A stretch of DNA of 64,000 nt from Flagellimonas alvinocaridis (GCF_004916895.1 NZ_SNTZ01000004.1:186001-250000), one strand, 5' to 3'; positions 27,326-35,110 are shown, numbered from the stretch's first letter. Numbers and translations: made by a program. The notes: generated by a model from the letters alone, not told the origin.

Positions 27326-27355
27326 GAAAAGGCCCAACAAATGTTGGGCCTTTTT
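27326..27355. terminator. bidirectional terminator
   Basis: AAAGGCCCAAC and GTTGGGCCTTT pair around AAAT, with T5 on the plus side and TTTTCTTT on the minus side. It serves both the exported-protein gene and the pheA-aroG operon. Confidence 0.88.
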
Positions 27356-27380
27356 CATATTCATTTGTACACTTTTCACC

Positions 27381-28463
27381 TTAAGAATTGATAATCTTCT
27401 CTTGGTGATTAATGGATTCTTGGTGAATGGCCTTGAACATTCTCAACACAAACTCCTCGCTCAATCCACGTTGCTCGCCTTCCAAGATCATATTGCCCAA
27501 AATGGCATTCCAACGGTTGCTTTGCAATACAGCAACGTTTTTCTGCTTTTTTAATTCGCCAATACCATCGGATACCTTCATACGCTTACCCAAAAGGTCA
27601 ATCAATTGATTATCCAATATATCTATTTGCGCTCTCAGGTTGCTCAAATTATTGTTGTACTCTGCCTCCTCATCGGTTTCTTTTCTGATGCGCAAGTCTT
27701 TCATGATTTGTATCAATGTTTTGGGTGTTACCTGCTGAGCTGCATCACTCCATGCATTGTCTGGATCACAATGGGTCTCAATGATCAACCCATCAAAATT
27801 CAAATCCAAAGCGGTTTGCGATACATCAAAAATCATATCCCGCTTACCTGTAATATGGCTAGGGTCGTTAATGATGGGCAAATCTGGAAACTTGGTCTGT
27901 AGTTCTATTGCCAACTGCCATTCCGGAATGTTTCGGTACTTGGTTTTTTCGTAGGTTGAAAATCCACGGTGGATTACCCCCAACTTTTTAATATCCGCAG
28001 AGTATAAACGCTCTACAGCTCCCAACCAAAGTGAAAGATCAGGGTTTACAGGATTTTTCACCAATACAATCTTATCGGTTCCTTTGAGGGCATCTGCAAT
28101 CTCCTGTACAATGAACGGACTCACGGTAGATCGTGCTCCTATCCAAAGCAGGTCAATGTCATGTTCCAAGGCCAAGTCCACATGGGCTTTGTTGGCCACT
28201 TCGGTAGCCGTTTTTAAACCCGTTTCCTCCTTTACTTTTTGCAACCACTTGAGGCCAATGGCACCTACGCCCTCAAAATTTCCGGGCCGGGTTCTTGGTT
28301 TCCAAATACCGGAACGAAAGTAGTTTACATCCGTATCCTTAAGCTCATGTGCTATCTTAAGCACCTGCTCTTCGGTTTCGGCACTGCAGGGTCCTGCAAT
28401 GACCAAGGGATGCGACAGGTTCATGTCATCCAACCATTTCCTCATTTGCTTACTGTTTTCCAT
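27381..28463 (-). CDS. bifunctional DAHP synthase (type I-beta)/chorismate mutase (AroQ)
   Basis: Two-domain enzyme of 360 residues. Residues 1-260 are a type I-beta DAHP/KDO8P synthase (AGPCSAE at 23-29, the GIWKPRTRP segment, INDPSHITG), the first step of the shikimate pathway. Residues 270-355 are an AroQ chorismate mutase (LRAQIDILDNQLIDLLGKRM). The CM domain probably also acts as the feedback sensor, as in other CM-linked synthases. Last gene of the operon, one base after tyrA. Confidence 0.94.
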   Translation of the reverse strand: MENSKQMRKWLDDMNLSHPLVIAGPCSAETEEQVLKIAHELKDTDVNYFRSGIWKPRTRPGNFEGVGAIGLKWLQKVKEETGLKTATEVANKAHVDLALEHDIDLLWIGARSTVSPFIVQEIADALKGTDKIVLVKNPVNPDLSLWLGAVERLYSADIKKLGVIHRGFSTYEKTKYRNIPEWQLAIELQTKFPDLPIINDPSHITGKRDMIFDVSQTALDLNFDGLIIETHCDPDNAWSDAAQQVTPKTLIQIMKDLRIRKETDEEAEYNNNLSNLRAQIDILDNQLIDLLGKRMKVSDGIGELKKQKNVAVLQSNRWNAILGNMILEGEQRGLSEEFVLRMFKAIHQESINHQEKIINS

Positions 28464-28464
28464 A

Positions 28465-29331
28465 CTATGTTCTGTTTTTTGTGAGTGGAATTCCTTTTAA
28501 TATTTGTTTTATCTTATTCGTATCGCTCATCTCTGTATACACCTTATCATAATCTTGGTCCAACAGAAGTTGTTTAAAATTTTCAAGGTTTTGGATGTAC
28601 TCCTCCAAAGTTTCGACCACATTGTCCCTATTCTGCTCAAAAATGGGGGTCCACATGTCCGGGGAACTTTTGGCCAAACGCACCGTGCTCTCAAAACCAC
28701 TTCCCGCCATGTCAAAAATATCGCGTTCGTTCTTTTCTTTCTCAATTACCGTTTTTCCCAACATAAATGAGCTGATATGTGACAAATGCGATACATAGGC
28801 AATATGCTTGTCATGGGCCTCTGGATTCATGTACCGAATGCGCATTTGCATCTTTTGAAAAATGTCCAATGCCTTTTCCTGAAGCTTGAAGGCCGTTTTT
28901 TCAACCTCACATATAATATTGGTCTTTCCTTCGTACAAACCATTTATAGCTGCGGAAGGTCCAGAAAATTCCGTTCCCGCAATGGGGTGGCATGCCATAT
29001 AATTTCTCCGCTTGGGGTGTTCCGCCACCGATTCGCAAATCAAGCGTTTGGTGGATCCCGCATCCATAACAACCGTTTCATCCCCCACAACATCCAAAAT
29101 CTTGGGCAATTCATGTACCAAAGCGTTCACAGGAATGCTCACATAGACCACATCGGCCAAGGCCAAAACCCCATAATCCCCTTTTTCATCTATAAGGTTC
29201 AGTTCCAAGGCCTCATCCAAATGGGAATCGCTTTTATCAATCCCAATAATATGGGCCTCTGGAAACAATTGCTTTACATCTTTGGCAAAAGAACCTCCGA
29301 TCAACCCTATTCCTATGACGACTACGTTCAT
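28465..29331 (-). CDS. tyrA: TyrA, prephenate dehydrogenase
   Basis: NAD(P)-dependent enzyme of 288 residues that makes 4-hydroxyphenylpyruvate for tyrosine. The Rossmann loop is GIGLIGGSFA at the N-terminus; the catalytic His is in ACHPIAGTE and a second active-site segment is HISSFMLG. No ACT or CM domain is attached. It follows the aminotransferase by three bases. Confidence 0.93.
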   Translation of the reverse strand: MNVVVIGIGLIGGSFAKDVKQLFPEAHIIGIDKSDSHLDEALELNLIDEKGDYGVLALADVVYVSIPVNALVHELPKILDVVGDETVVMDAGSTKRLICESVAEHPKRRNYMACHPIAGTEFSGPSAAINGLYEGKTNIICEVEKTAFKLQEKALDIFQKMQMRIRYMNPEAHDKHIAYVSHLSHISSFMLGKTVIEKEKNERDIFDMAGSGFESTVRLAKSSPDMWTPIFEQNRDNVVETLEEYIQNLENFKQLLLDQDYDKVYTEMSDTNKIKQILKGIPLTKNRT

Positions 29332-29334
29332 TTC

Positions 29335-30477
29335 TTAAAATCTTTCTATGGCTTCTTTGATTTTTTCCTCTTTCACACAAAGCGAAAAACGGATATATCC
29401 CTCTCCATTGCTCCCAAATATGGTACCTGGAGCAATAAAGATGTTTTTGTCATACAACACTTCATCCACAAATGCTTCCGAAGATGGAGCGCCTTCCGGT
29501 AGTTTGCACCACACGAACATACCCACTGCGTCTTCGCTATATTTACAACCCAATTTATCCGCTAGTTGGAACATGAGCTTTCGTCTCTTGGTATATACCT
29601 TGTCCAATTCCGCGAACCATTCCGGACCACTCTGCAATGCCGCTATGGCCCCTTTTTGAATACCGTAGAACATACCGGAGTCCATATTGCTCTTTACTTT
29701 GAGCACCGCATTGATGTTCTCCGGACTTCCCAACACCATTCCTACTCGCCACCCGGCCATATTGAATGTTTTGCTCAAACTGTTCAGTTCCAAAGTGCAA
29801 TCCAAGGCCCCTTCTATGGATAAAATACTGGTGGGGTTGCTGGACAACACAAAACTGTAAGGATTGTCATTGACCAATAAAATATCTTTCGCCTTGGCAA
29901 AATCAACCAAGGATGTCAATTGTTCCAAAGTGGCCGTTGCCCCTGTGGGCATGTGTGGATAACTTACCCACATCAGCTTTACTTTGGACAAATCTTCCTT
30001 GGAAAGTGCCTCTAGGTCTGGAAACCAACCATTCTCTTCGGAAAGATTGTAGGTTCTTGGAACGGCTTCCACCAATCGGGTCACCGAACCATAGGTAGGG
30101 TATCCCGGATTGGGCAAGAGCACCTCATCGCCCACATTCAAGAATGCCATACTAATATGCATGATCCCTTCCTTGGAGCCCATCAAAGGCAAAACCCCAT
30201 TGGCTGAATCTATACGTACCCCAAATTTTTGCTGATAGAACGCTGCAATGGCAGCCCTCAGTTCTGGCAAGCCTTGATAACTTTGGTATTGGTGCGCACC
30301 AGCGTCTGTTATGGAATCCCTTAAAGTGGTCAACACCTCTGGTGATGGAGCCAAATCAGGACTTCCAATACCCATGTTTATAATAGGCTTGCCCTGGGCC
30401 ATAAGTTCCCGTACCTCTCTTAATTTTCTTGAGAAGTAGTATTCCTGAACACTATTCAGTCTATTTGCGGTGATCAT
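29335..30477 (-). CDS. class I/II aminotransferase, probably aromatic
   Basis: PLP enzyme of 380 residues in the aspartate-aminotransferase fold. The PLP Lys is in NSLSKTFNMAGWR; NPGYPTYGSV and the late FIRFSL-like Arg segment are also visible. Its place between pheA and tyrA makes it the likely transaminase for phenylpyruvate and 4-hydroxyphenylpyruvate. This is inferred from context; sequence alone would also allow another amino acid. The ATG overlaps the pheA stop by four bases. Confidence 0.9.
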   Translation of the reverse strand: MITANRLNSVQEYYFSRKLREVRELMAQGKPIINMGIGSPDLAPSPEVLTTLRDSITDAGAHQYQSYQGLPELRAAIAAFYQQKFGVRIDSANGVLPLMGSKEGIMHISMAFLNVGDEVLLPNPGYPTYGSVTRLVEAVPRTYNLSEENGWFPDLEALSKEDLSKVKLMWVSYPHMPTGATATLEQLTSLVDFAKAKDILLVNDNPYSFVLSSNPTSILSIEGALDCTLELNSLSKTFNMAGWRVGMVLGSPENINAVLKVKSNMDSGMFYGIQKGAIAALQSGPEWFAELDKVYTKRRKLMFQLADKLGCKYSEDAVGMFVWCKLPEGAPSSEAFVDEVLYDKNIFIAPGTIFGSNGEGYIRFSLCVKEEKIKEAIERF

Positions 30478-31304
30478 ATCAACAATGCATTTTTATATTC
30501 GCCCAAGACCCTAAAATCTTCGGACATGATATCCAACAACGACTTTGCCTTGGCAAAGTGCCCATACTTCTCAAAAGTGACATCCACAAAAAAAGCGTAC
30601 TTCCATGGGGTCTCAATGACCGGAAGGGATTGGATCTTGGTGAGGTTGAGGTTACAATCACTCATAACGTTCAACACCGTGGCCAAACTTCCTCTTTTAT
30701 GGTCGGTAATGAACCGTAGCGAAGCCTTATTGATTTCCTCTTTGGGCAAGACTTTGTTTTTCTTTTTCAAGATGATAAAACGGGTAGCGTTATTTTTAAT
30801 CGTCTGGATTTCAGATGCAATAATGTCCAAACCGTAAAGTTCAGCGGCCATCTTGGGTGCTATTGCAGCAATATGGGTCAATTGGTTTTCCTTGATCCGT
30901 TTTGCGGTTTCCGCCGTATCCACACTTTCCACCAGTTTTATTTGGGGGTACTCCTTAAAAAACTCCTTGCACTGCAATAAAGCCATCGGATGCGAGTGTA
31001 CTTCATTGATATCTTCCATGGAACCACCTTTGAGTACCATAAGATTATGGTGTATGCTCAGATAGTGTTCTCCAATAATGTGCATATTGTTGTGGTACAC
31101 CAAATTATAATTTGGTATGATGGACCCTGCTATGGAATTTTCTATGGCCATAACCCCTTTGTCCGCTGTACCATCTTGTAAATGGTCAATTATTGCATCA
31201 AAGGATAAACATTCCAATAATTCAATGTCGTCTCCAAAAAAATCCTTGGCTACCTGATGGTGGTTGGACCCCTTAATTCCCTGAATGGCTACTTTTAAAC
31301 CCAT
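30474..31304 (-). CDS. pheA: PheA, prephenate dehydratase with ACT domain
   Basis: Enzyme of 276 residues that makes phenylpyruvate. Residues 1-180 are the dehydratase (GIKGSNHHQVA, IENSIAGSI, TRFIIL); residues 195-270 are an ACT domain (GSLATVLNVMSDCNLNLTKIQS) that in the family binds phenylalanine as inhibitor. First structural gene of pheA-aminotransferase-tyrA-DAHPS/CM. The ATG at 31304 lies three bases after the T run of a leader terminator, so expression should depend on read-through of the attenuator at 31308-31436. Confidence 0.94.
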   Translation of the reverse strand: MGLKVAIQGIKGSNHHQVAKDFFGDDIELLECLSFDAIIDHLQDGTADKGVMAIENSIAGSIIPNYNLVYHNNMHIIGEHYLSIHHNLMVLKGGSMEDINEVHSHPMALLQCKEFFKEYPQIKLVESVDTAETAKRIKENQLTHIAAIAPKMAAELYGLDIIASEIQTIKNNATRFIILKKKNKVLPKEEINKASLRFITDHKRGSLATVLNVMSDCNLNLTKIQSLPVIETPWKYAFFVDVTFEKYGHFAKAKSLLDIMSEDFRVLGEYKNALLI

Positions 31305-31307
31305 GGC

Positions 31308-31336
31308 AAAAAAAAAGCCCCGATTTTATCGGGACT
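31308..31336 (-). terminator. attenuator terminator before pheA
   Basis: On the minus strand AGTCCCGAT (31336-31328) pairs with ATCGGGGCT (31324-31316) around a three-base loop. The nine-bp stem has one G-U pair. A run of eight T follows (31315-31308), then the pheA ATG at 31304. The structure is an intrinsic terminator placed to stop transcription before the operon. Confidence 0.9.
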
Positions 31337-31378
31337 TTATCATGTTAATATACTTTAAGCGTATCTACAATAGTCCCG
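31330..31378 (-). promoter_or_regulatory. predicted antiterminator pairing of the pheA leader
   Basis: CGGGACT at 31378-31372 is perfectly complementary to AGTCCCG at 31336-31330, the 5' arm of the terminator. The two pairings are mutually exclusive. The upstream segment lies inside the last codons of the leader peptide (T20-G21-L22), so a ribosome at the leader stop codon would cover it. Confidence 0.8.
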
Positions 31379-31436
31379 TTCCTCCTTGAAAAAAGAAGTA
31401 AAAATAAAAACGGTTCCAGAAATACGTCGTTGTCAT
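31365..31436 (-). CDS. Phe/Tyr-rich attenuation leader peptide (pheL-like)
   Basis: Open frame of 23 codons from ATG 31436 to TAG 31365. Residues 5-16 read YFWNRFYFYFFF: six Phe, three Tyr and one Trp among twelve. The frame ends 61 bases before pheA and overlaps the antiterminator arm. A run of control codons for the very amino acids made by the operon, followed by competing hairpins and a terminator, is the layout of pheL/trpL-type attenuation. Ribosome stalling at the Phe/Tyr codons would leave 31372-31378 free and permit read-through. No Shine-Dalgarno is visible, as is usual in this phylum. Confidence 0.88.
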   Translation of the reverse strand: MTTTYFWNRFYFYFFFQGGTGLL

Positions 31437-31485
31437 TCGTGATAAATATGCAGCTAATATAGGCATTCAAACCAAAACGAACAGC

Positions 31486-31562
31486 AAAGCTTCATTTTTT
31501 TTCGATTTTTGCCGAAAAACCATTTTTTGTTGCATTTCGATTTAAAAAAAGCTTCATTTTTT
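31486..31562. repeat. 15-bp direct repeat in the pheA/gldA spacer
   Basis: AAAGCTTCATTTTTT occurs at 31486-31500 and again at 31548-31562, 62 bases apart. On the minus strand each copy contains ATGAAGCTT. The downstream copy opens a 13-codon frame (31495-31454) with residues CCSFWFECLY. The rest of the 374-base spacer holds the attenuator and the gldA promoter. Confidence 0.7.
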
Positions 31563-31651
31563 GACAAATTCTATTTTTTCCCGTTTGGGCGGATTGTACA
31601 AAACTGGCTTCAAAAAAAGCCTACTACATCTTATGGAAACGTCTAAAGATG

Positions 31652-31659
31652 TATTTTTG
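31652..31659 (+). promoter_or_regulatory. -7 element for gldA
   Basis: TATTTTTG fits TAnnTTTG and lies 20 bases before the gldA ATG. Confidence 0.5.
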
Positions 31660-31678
31660 AGACTTAAATAACGTAAGC

Positions 31679-32572
31679 ATGTCCATCACTGTTCAGAACG
31701 TTTCCAAAAGCTTTGGCCCGCAAAAAGCCTTGAACAATGTTTCCTTCTCCATTCAAAAAGGAGAGATTGTAGGGTTCTTGGGACCAAACGGTGCGGGAAA
31801 ATCCACAATGATGCGCATCTTGACCACTTATTATAAACCAGACAGCGGAAATGCAGAAGTAAACGGTTTCGATATACTGAAATCGGAAACCGATGTACAG
31901 AAAAGCATAGGATACCTTCCCGAGCACAATCCACTCTATCTGGAAATGTATGTAAAGGAGTACCTATCCTTTAATGCCGATGTATACCACGTATCCAAGA
32001 ATAAGGTACAGGAAGTTATTGAACAAACAGGATTGGGCCCTGAAGCCCACAAAAAAATTGGTCAGCTTTCCAAAGGATACCGTCAACGTGTGGGACTGGC
32101 AGCTGCATTGCTCCATAACCCTGAGGTATTGATTTTGGACGAACCTACTACTGGCCTTGATCCCAATCAATTGATAGAGATTCGAAAACTGATTCGGGAA
32201 ATTGGAAAAGAAAAGACCATTCTCCTGTCTACCCATATCATGAAAGAGGTAGAAGCGGTTTGTGATCGGGTCATCATTATCAACAAAGGTAAACTTGTTG
32301 CGGATAAGAAGTTGGAGGAGCTGCGCACATCAGAGGAGCAAATTATCGAAGTTGAGTTTGATTTTCGGGTAGAGGAACAATTGCTTATGCAGCTGCCGAA
32401 TGTTTCCAATGTCATGAATGTAGGAGGTTTTGTTTATGAAATCAGTTTTAACACCTCAACCGATATGCGTCCTGCGGTATTTGATTTTGCCCACGACAAT
32501 CAATTAAAAACCTTGCAACTTAGCCGAAAGAACAAAAATCTGGAAAGTCTGTTCACCGAACTTACCCGCTAA
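31679..32572 (+). CDS. gldA: GldA, ATP-binding subunit of the gliding ABC transporter
   Basis: ABC ATPase of 297 residues: Walker A GPNGAGKST at about 36-44, signature LSKGYRQRVG, Walker B VLILDEPTTGLD and the switch His in STHIM. The C-terminal 80 residues are the GldA-type extension. In Flavobacterium it works with the membrane proteins GldF and GldG, which are not in this window. It is divergent from the pheA operon and overlaps the convergent haemoglobin gene by four bases. Confidence 0.93.
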   Translation: MSITVQNVSKSFGPQKALNNVSFSIQKGEIVGFLGPNGAGKSTMMRILTTYYKPDSGNAEVNGFDILKSETDVQKSIGYLPEHNPLYLEMYVKEYLSFNADVYHVSKNKVQEVIEQTGLGPEAHKKIGQLSKGYRQRVGLAAALLHNPEVLILDEPTTGLDPNQLIEIRKLIREIGKEKTILLSTHIMKEVEAVCDRVIIINKGKLVADKKLEELRTSEEQIIEVEFDFRVEEQLLMQLPNVSNVMNVGGFVYEISFNTSTDMRPAVFDFAHDNQLKTLQLSRKNKNLESLFTELTR

Positions 32573-32985
32573 TCTTTGGATTGATTGAGTACACCGTCCC
32601 TTTTTCGCTGTTCAAAAATGGTGATGAACATACGAACACTGATGTTTCTGGCCCGCTGCTTGGCCTTCTCCGCATTTGGACCAATAAAATACGTATCCAA
32701 AGTAGCTATCCAATGGCGTAGCCATATTCCAAAATGATAATCGGTTATGGAATACCCCTTTTCCTTATCCAACTCAGCATGCACCAACAAGGGGTTCCCT
32801 TTATATTTTTGGACAAAGAATAAATTGGTTTCCCAAAAATCGGTCAGTTTTTCCATGTGTTCGGGCCAGTCCGTAATGGTAGTATTAAAAAAATGTCCTA
32901 TCTCGGCATCGGCGCGAACTTTCTCATAGAAACGGTGTACCAATTTTGAAACATCCTCCCTGTTTTCAATATCTTGTTTTCGCAT
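32569..32985 (-). CDS. group III truncated haemoglobin
   Basis: Haem protein of 138 residues. The proximal-His segment YHFGIWLRHW and the sequence LTDFWETNLF with YKGNPLLVHAEL fit group III truncated globins. These bind oxygen, NO or nitrite; the role in flavobacteria is unsettled. I start at ATG 32985 (MRKQDIENRED), eight bases after the marR stop; a longer frame from 33018 would overlap that gene. Context points to control by the adjacent MarR protein. Confidence 0.9.
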   Translation of the reverse strand: MRKQDIENREDVSKLVHRFYEKVRADAEIGHFFNTTITDWPEHMEKLTDFWETNLFFVQKYKGNPLLVHAELDKEKGYSITDYHFGIWLRHWIATLDTYFIGPNAEKAKQRARNISVRMFITIFEQRKRDGVLNQSKD

Positions 32986-32992
32986 AGGTGAT

Positions 32993-33598
32993 CTAAGCTT
33001 TTTCTTGGAATTCATCACAATCCAAGCGGATATCGGAATGCCTTAACTTTCTTTCCAGTAAGCGACAATAGTGACCGGTGCCATCTTTTGTATAAAATTT
33101 ACAGGCAAAACAAGTTCGTTGCACCGTTAGGATTCCCTGCTGGTTCAACTGATAAATAAGGTTGCCCAAGGTCTTGAACAGCGTTTCCTTTTCACCGTTG
33201 GATACGCTCTCCAATTGCGATGCCAAGGGGTTGGCAAAATCTTCGGTTTGCGCTACCATTTGCTTTCCCTTGTCCGACAAGAAAATGGAGTAACTCCTAC
33301 TATCTTCAGAAGAGTGGTCCTTTGTGATAAGACCTTTTCTTTCCAAAACTTTAATGGCATCGCTAATAGTTGGCTTTGTTACATTGAATTCCTTGGCCAA
33401 AAAACTAACATTGTTGTAGCCTGTTTTGTGATAGGCCACAAAAATCAGGATTTGAATTTGAATGGGGCTAAGCCCCAAACTTTTGGCTTTTTCCCATAAC
33501 AATACTTTAAAAGCTTGGGAAATGCGCTCTAGGCCTGCCACAATTTTGCTGGAAACATCTTGCTGCTGCTGTTTTGTATCAAAAATACTTTTCTTCAT
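32993..33598 (-). CDS. MarR-family regulator with a C-terminal four-cysteine motif
   Basis: Winged-helix regulator of 201 residues. The MarR domain covers about 15-145, with the recognition region FLAKEFNVTKPTISDAIKVL. Beyond it comes a Cys tail: C163-x2-C166-x11-C178-x15-C194, set in TCFACKF, HYCRLL and RLDCDEF. Four such Cys could hold an Fe-S cluster or zinc and make the protein a redox or NO sensor; this is inferred. I start at ATG 33598; a TTG three codons earlier is unlikely. The palindrome TTAGCAATCCTAA overlaps its -7 element. Confidence 0.9.
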   Translation of the reverse strand: MKKSIFDTKQQQQDVSSKIVAGLERISQAFKVLLWEKAKSLGLSPIQIQILIFVAYHKTGYNNVSFLAKEFNVTKPTISDAIKVLERKGLITKDHSSEDSRSYSIFLSDKGKQMVAQTEDFANPLASQLESVSNGEKETLFKTLGNLIYQLNQQGILTVQRTCFACKFYTKDGTGHYCRLLERKLRHSDIRLDCDEFQEKA

Positions 33599-33632
33599 AA
33601 AAAACAATGCCTGCCAAAGGCTTTTCGACAGG

Positions 33633-33650
33633 CAAAGTTAGCAATCCTAA
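33633..33650 (-). promoter_or_regulatory. marR promoter -7 with operator A
   Basis: TAACTTTG (33640-33633, minus) is a perfect TAnnTTTG. It overlaps TTAGCAATCCTAA (33638-33650), which differs by two bases from the palindromes at 34658 and 34962. The overlap suggests direct autorepression. A GCCTG/CAGGC inverted repeat at 33609-33633 lies in the leader. Confidence 0.65.
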
Positions 33651-33655
33651 TTAAA

Positions 33656-33928
33656 TTAGGTGCAATTTTCCATTTCAATAATATAATATCCTTTTTCTTG
33701 GATTTTCAAGGCCACTTCATCTGGCACAGCTTGTATATGGCAAAACCTACATTCTTCAGTGGATAATTGTCCTGTCCCGAAAGGTTTGGTTTCTAAATAC
33801 TCCCTACCATAGGAAAAAATGGTAATGGTATCCTGCAACGTACTGGGCACTAAAATATCAAAGTGCATGGTATTCCCATCCATACGATGTACATAGGTAT
33901 CCCAAACAGAAACTTTCATGGTATTCAT
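33656..33928 (-). CDS. DUF2024 family protein
   Basis: Small protein of 90 residues. VSVWDTYV near the start, HFDILVP, TEECRFCHI and GYYIIEMENC near the end match DUF2024. Structures of the family show an alpha/beta fold but no known function. The CRFC pair and final Cys are conserved and could bind metal. The ATG overlaps the stop of the exported-protein gene by four bases, so the two are one operon under operator B. Confidence 0.87.
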   Translation of the reverse strand: MNTMKVSVWDTYVHRMDGNTMHFDILVPSTLQDTITIFSYGREYLETKPFGTGQLSTEECRFCHIQAVPDEVALKIQEKGYYIIEMENCT

Positions 33929-34647
33929 CTAACAGAATAAGGTAGTGACAAGTCCCCACTGGCAACACTAAAAACTTGATACACCCCCAGCATGGGCTTG
34001 TTATCAATGCTCGTGTTCACCTTCATGAAAGCGGCTACACCATCATACTTAAAATCCGTTCTATTGTTCATACGATATTTGGGTACTACAACCTTAATGG
34101 TTTGCCGTTTAGTGATCACAGGATATCCTGGTGAATCCATATACATAGGCATTCCGGGATTGGTTGGAGGCAGTACTACAGTTTCATCCGCTTTTTTGAA
34201 CTGTTTTACCGACAACCCTCCCGGTACACGTTTGTCCTCAGTCAAAATTACCCAATGGGGATGCCAAACAATACCATCATTGGTATAATTGGCATCATTG
34301 TTTTCGTCCCAGAGAGGCGTGTCGTCAAAATCTGGATGCGATGTTAGGGCCAAAGCCACAATCCCATCTGTATTTCCAAAACCAACATCCGTGGATTTCA
34401 AACTTGTGGGAAAAACATAACCTAAAACGGGTGCACCATCCAACTGTCCGTTTGGCACGGGCACCGTATTACCTGCTTGACCTTTGACCATTACTTCCCA
34501 TACTAGGACACCCAAATCTGGGTCATGGGAAATTTGTACGGACTGGATAGCAAAATCATCGGTATCATAATTGCTTTCTTGAGCAATGGAATCATGGATA
34601 AAACCACAAACTGCAATACCAAGTATAATCGTTCGAAACATTTTCAT
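33925..34647 (-). CDS. exported hypothetical protein, 240 aa
   Basis: The protein has a signal peptide (about 1-22, cut near SIAQE) and a beta-rich body with Asp-rich segments (HPDFDDTPLWDENNDANY) that could bind calcium or another metal, then VWHPHWVILTEDKRVPGG, where paired His residues stand out. I do not recognise the family with confidence. It is co-transcribed with the DUF2024 gene, and the palindrome TTAGGATTCCTAA is 11 bases before its ATG. Confidence 0.8.
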   Translation of the reverse strand: MKMFRTIILGIAVCGFIHDSIAQESNYDTDDFAIQSVQISHDPDLGVLVWEVMVKGQAGNTVPVPNGQLDGAPVLGYVFPTSLKSTDVGFGNTDGIVALALTSHPDFDDTPLWDENNDANYTNDGIVWHPHWVILTEDKRVPGGLSVKQFKKADETVVLPPTNPGMPMYMDSPGYPVITKRQTIKVVVPKYRMNNRTDFKYDGVAAFMKVNTSIDNKPMLGVYQVFSVASGDLSLPYSVR

Positions 34648-34657
34648 TTTTATAAAT

Positions 34658-34670
34658 TTAGGATTCCTAA
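34658..34670 (-). promoter_or_regulatory. operator B (13-bp palindrome)
   Basis: TTAGGATTCCTAA is a perfect palindrome around a central T. It lies just upstream of a weak -7 (TAAATTTA on the minus strand) and of the exported-protein gene. Confidence 0.65.
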
Positions 34671-34684
34671 CTATTAAATTCAGA

Positions 34685-34918
34685 CTAAGACTTTACATCT
34701 TCCATAGAAGCTCCAAAGTTGATATGTAATACATGCCCGTTGGGCGTCACCAAAGCAGGAACCGATTTAACACCAAAATCCTCAGCCACTGGAATTTGGT
34801 CTTTTTCTTCACCTAAATGAACGATATGCAGGTTTTCAATTCCCACTAAATCAAGGATTTCACTTTCAGCTCCTACACATACAGGGCAGCCTGCATGATA
34901 AAAAATTGCTTTACTCAT
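34685..34918 (-). CDS. small thioredoxin/glutaredoxin-like protein
   Basis: Redox protein of 77 residues with the active-site motif CPVC at about 11-14 and the cis-Pro segment SVPALV. No signal peptide is present, so it is cytoplasmic. I start at ATG 34918 (MSKAIFYHAGCPVC); an open frame continues upstream to 35032 but crosses the promoter. It heads the transcript toward the exported-protein and DUF2024 genes, though operator B between them suggests a second promoter. Confidence 0.87.
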   Translation of the reverse strand: MSKAIFYHAGCPVCVGAESEILDLVGIENLHIVHLGEEKDQIPVAEDFGVKSVPALVTPNGHVLHINFGASMEDVKS

Positions 34919-34952
34919 TTTATTTATTTTAAGTTGTAGCACTATTGCTATA

Positions 34953-34974
34953 CAAATATAGTTAGGATTCCTTA
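34953..34974 (-). promoter_or_regulatory. thioredoxin-gene promoter with operator C
   Basis: The -7 TATATTTG (34960-34953, minus) is directly preceded by TTAGGATTCCTTA (34962-34974), which shares the 11-mer TTAGGATTCCT with operator B. A repressor here would block the -33/-7 spacer. Confidence 0.65.
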
Positions 34975-35110
34975 TAATAAAAATTATAACTCTATTTTTT
35001 TGCTTTTCATCCGACCAATAATATATGGCCACACAGGTAAACCACCCCCTTTGAAACTAGCTTCCACAACAAAATATGGTACTTTTACGGTTGGAAACAA
35101 AAGCAACCTC

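Noticed and set aside
34919-35032. N-terminal extension of the thioredoxin-like protein
   Set aside because: The stretch contains the TATATTTG promoter element and operator C; the conserved protein begins at 34918.
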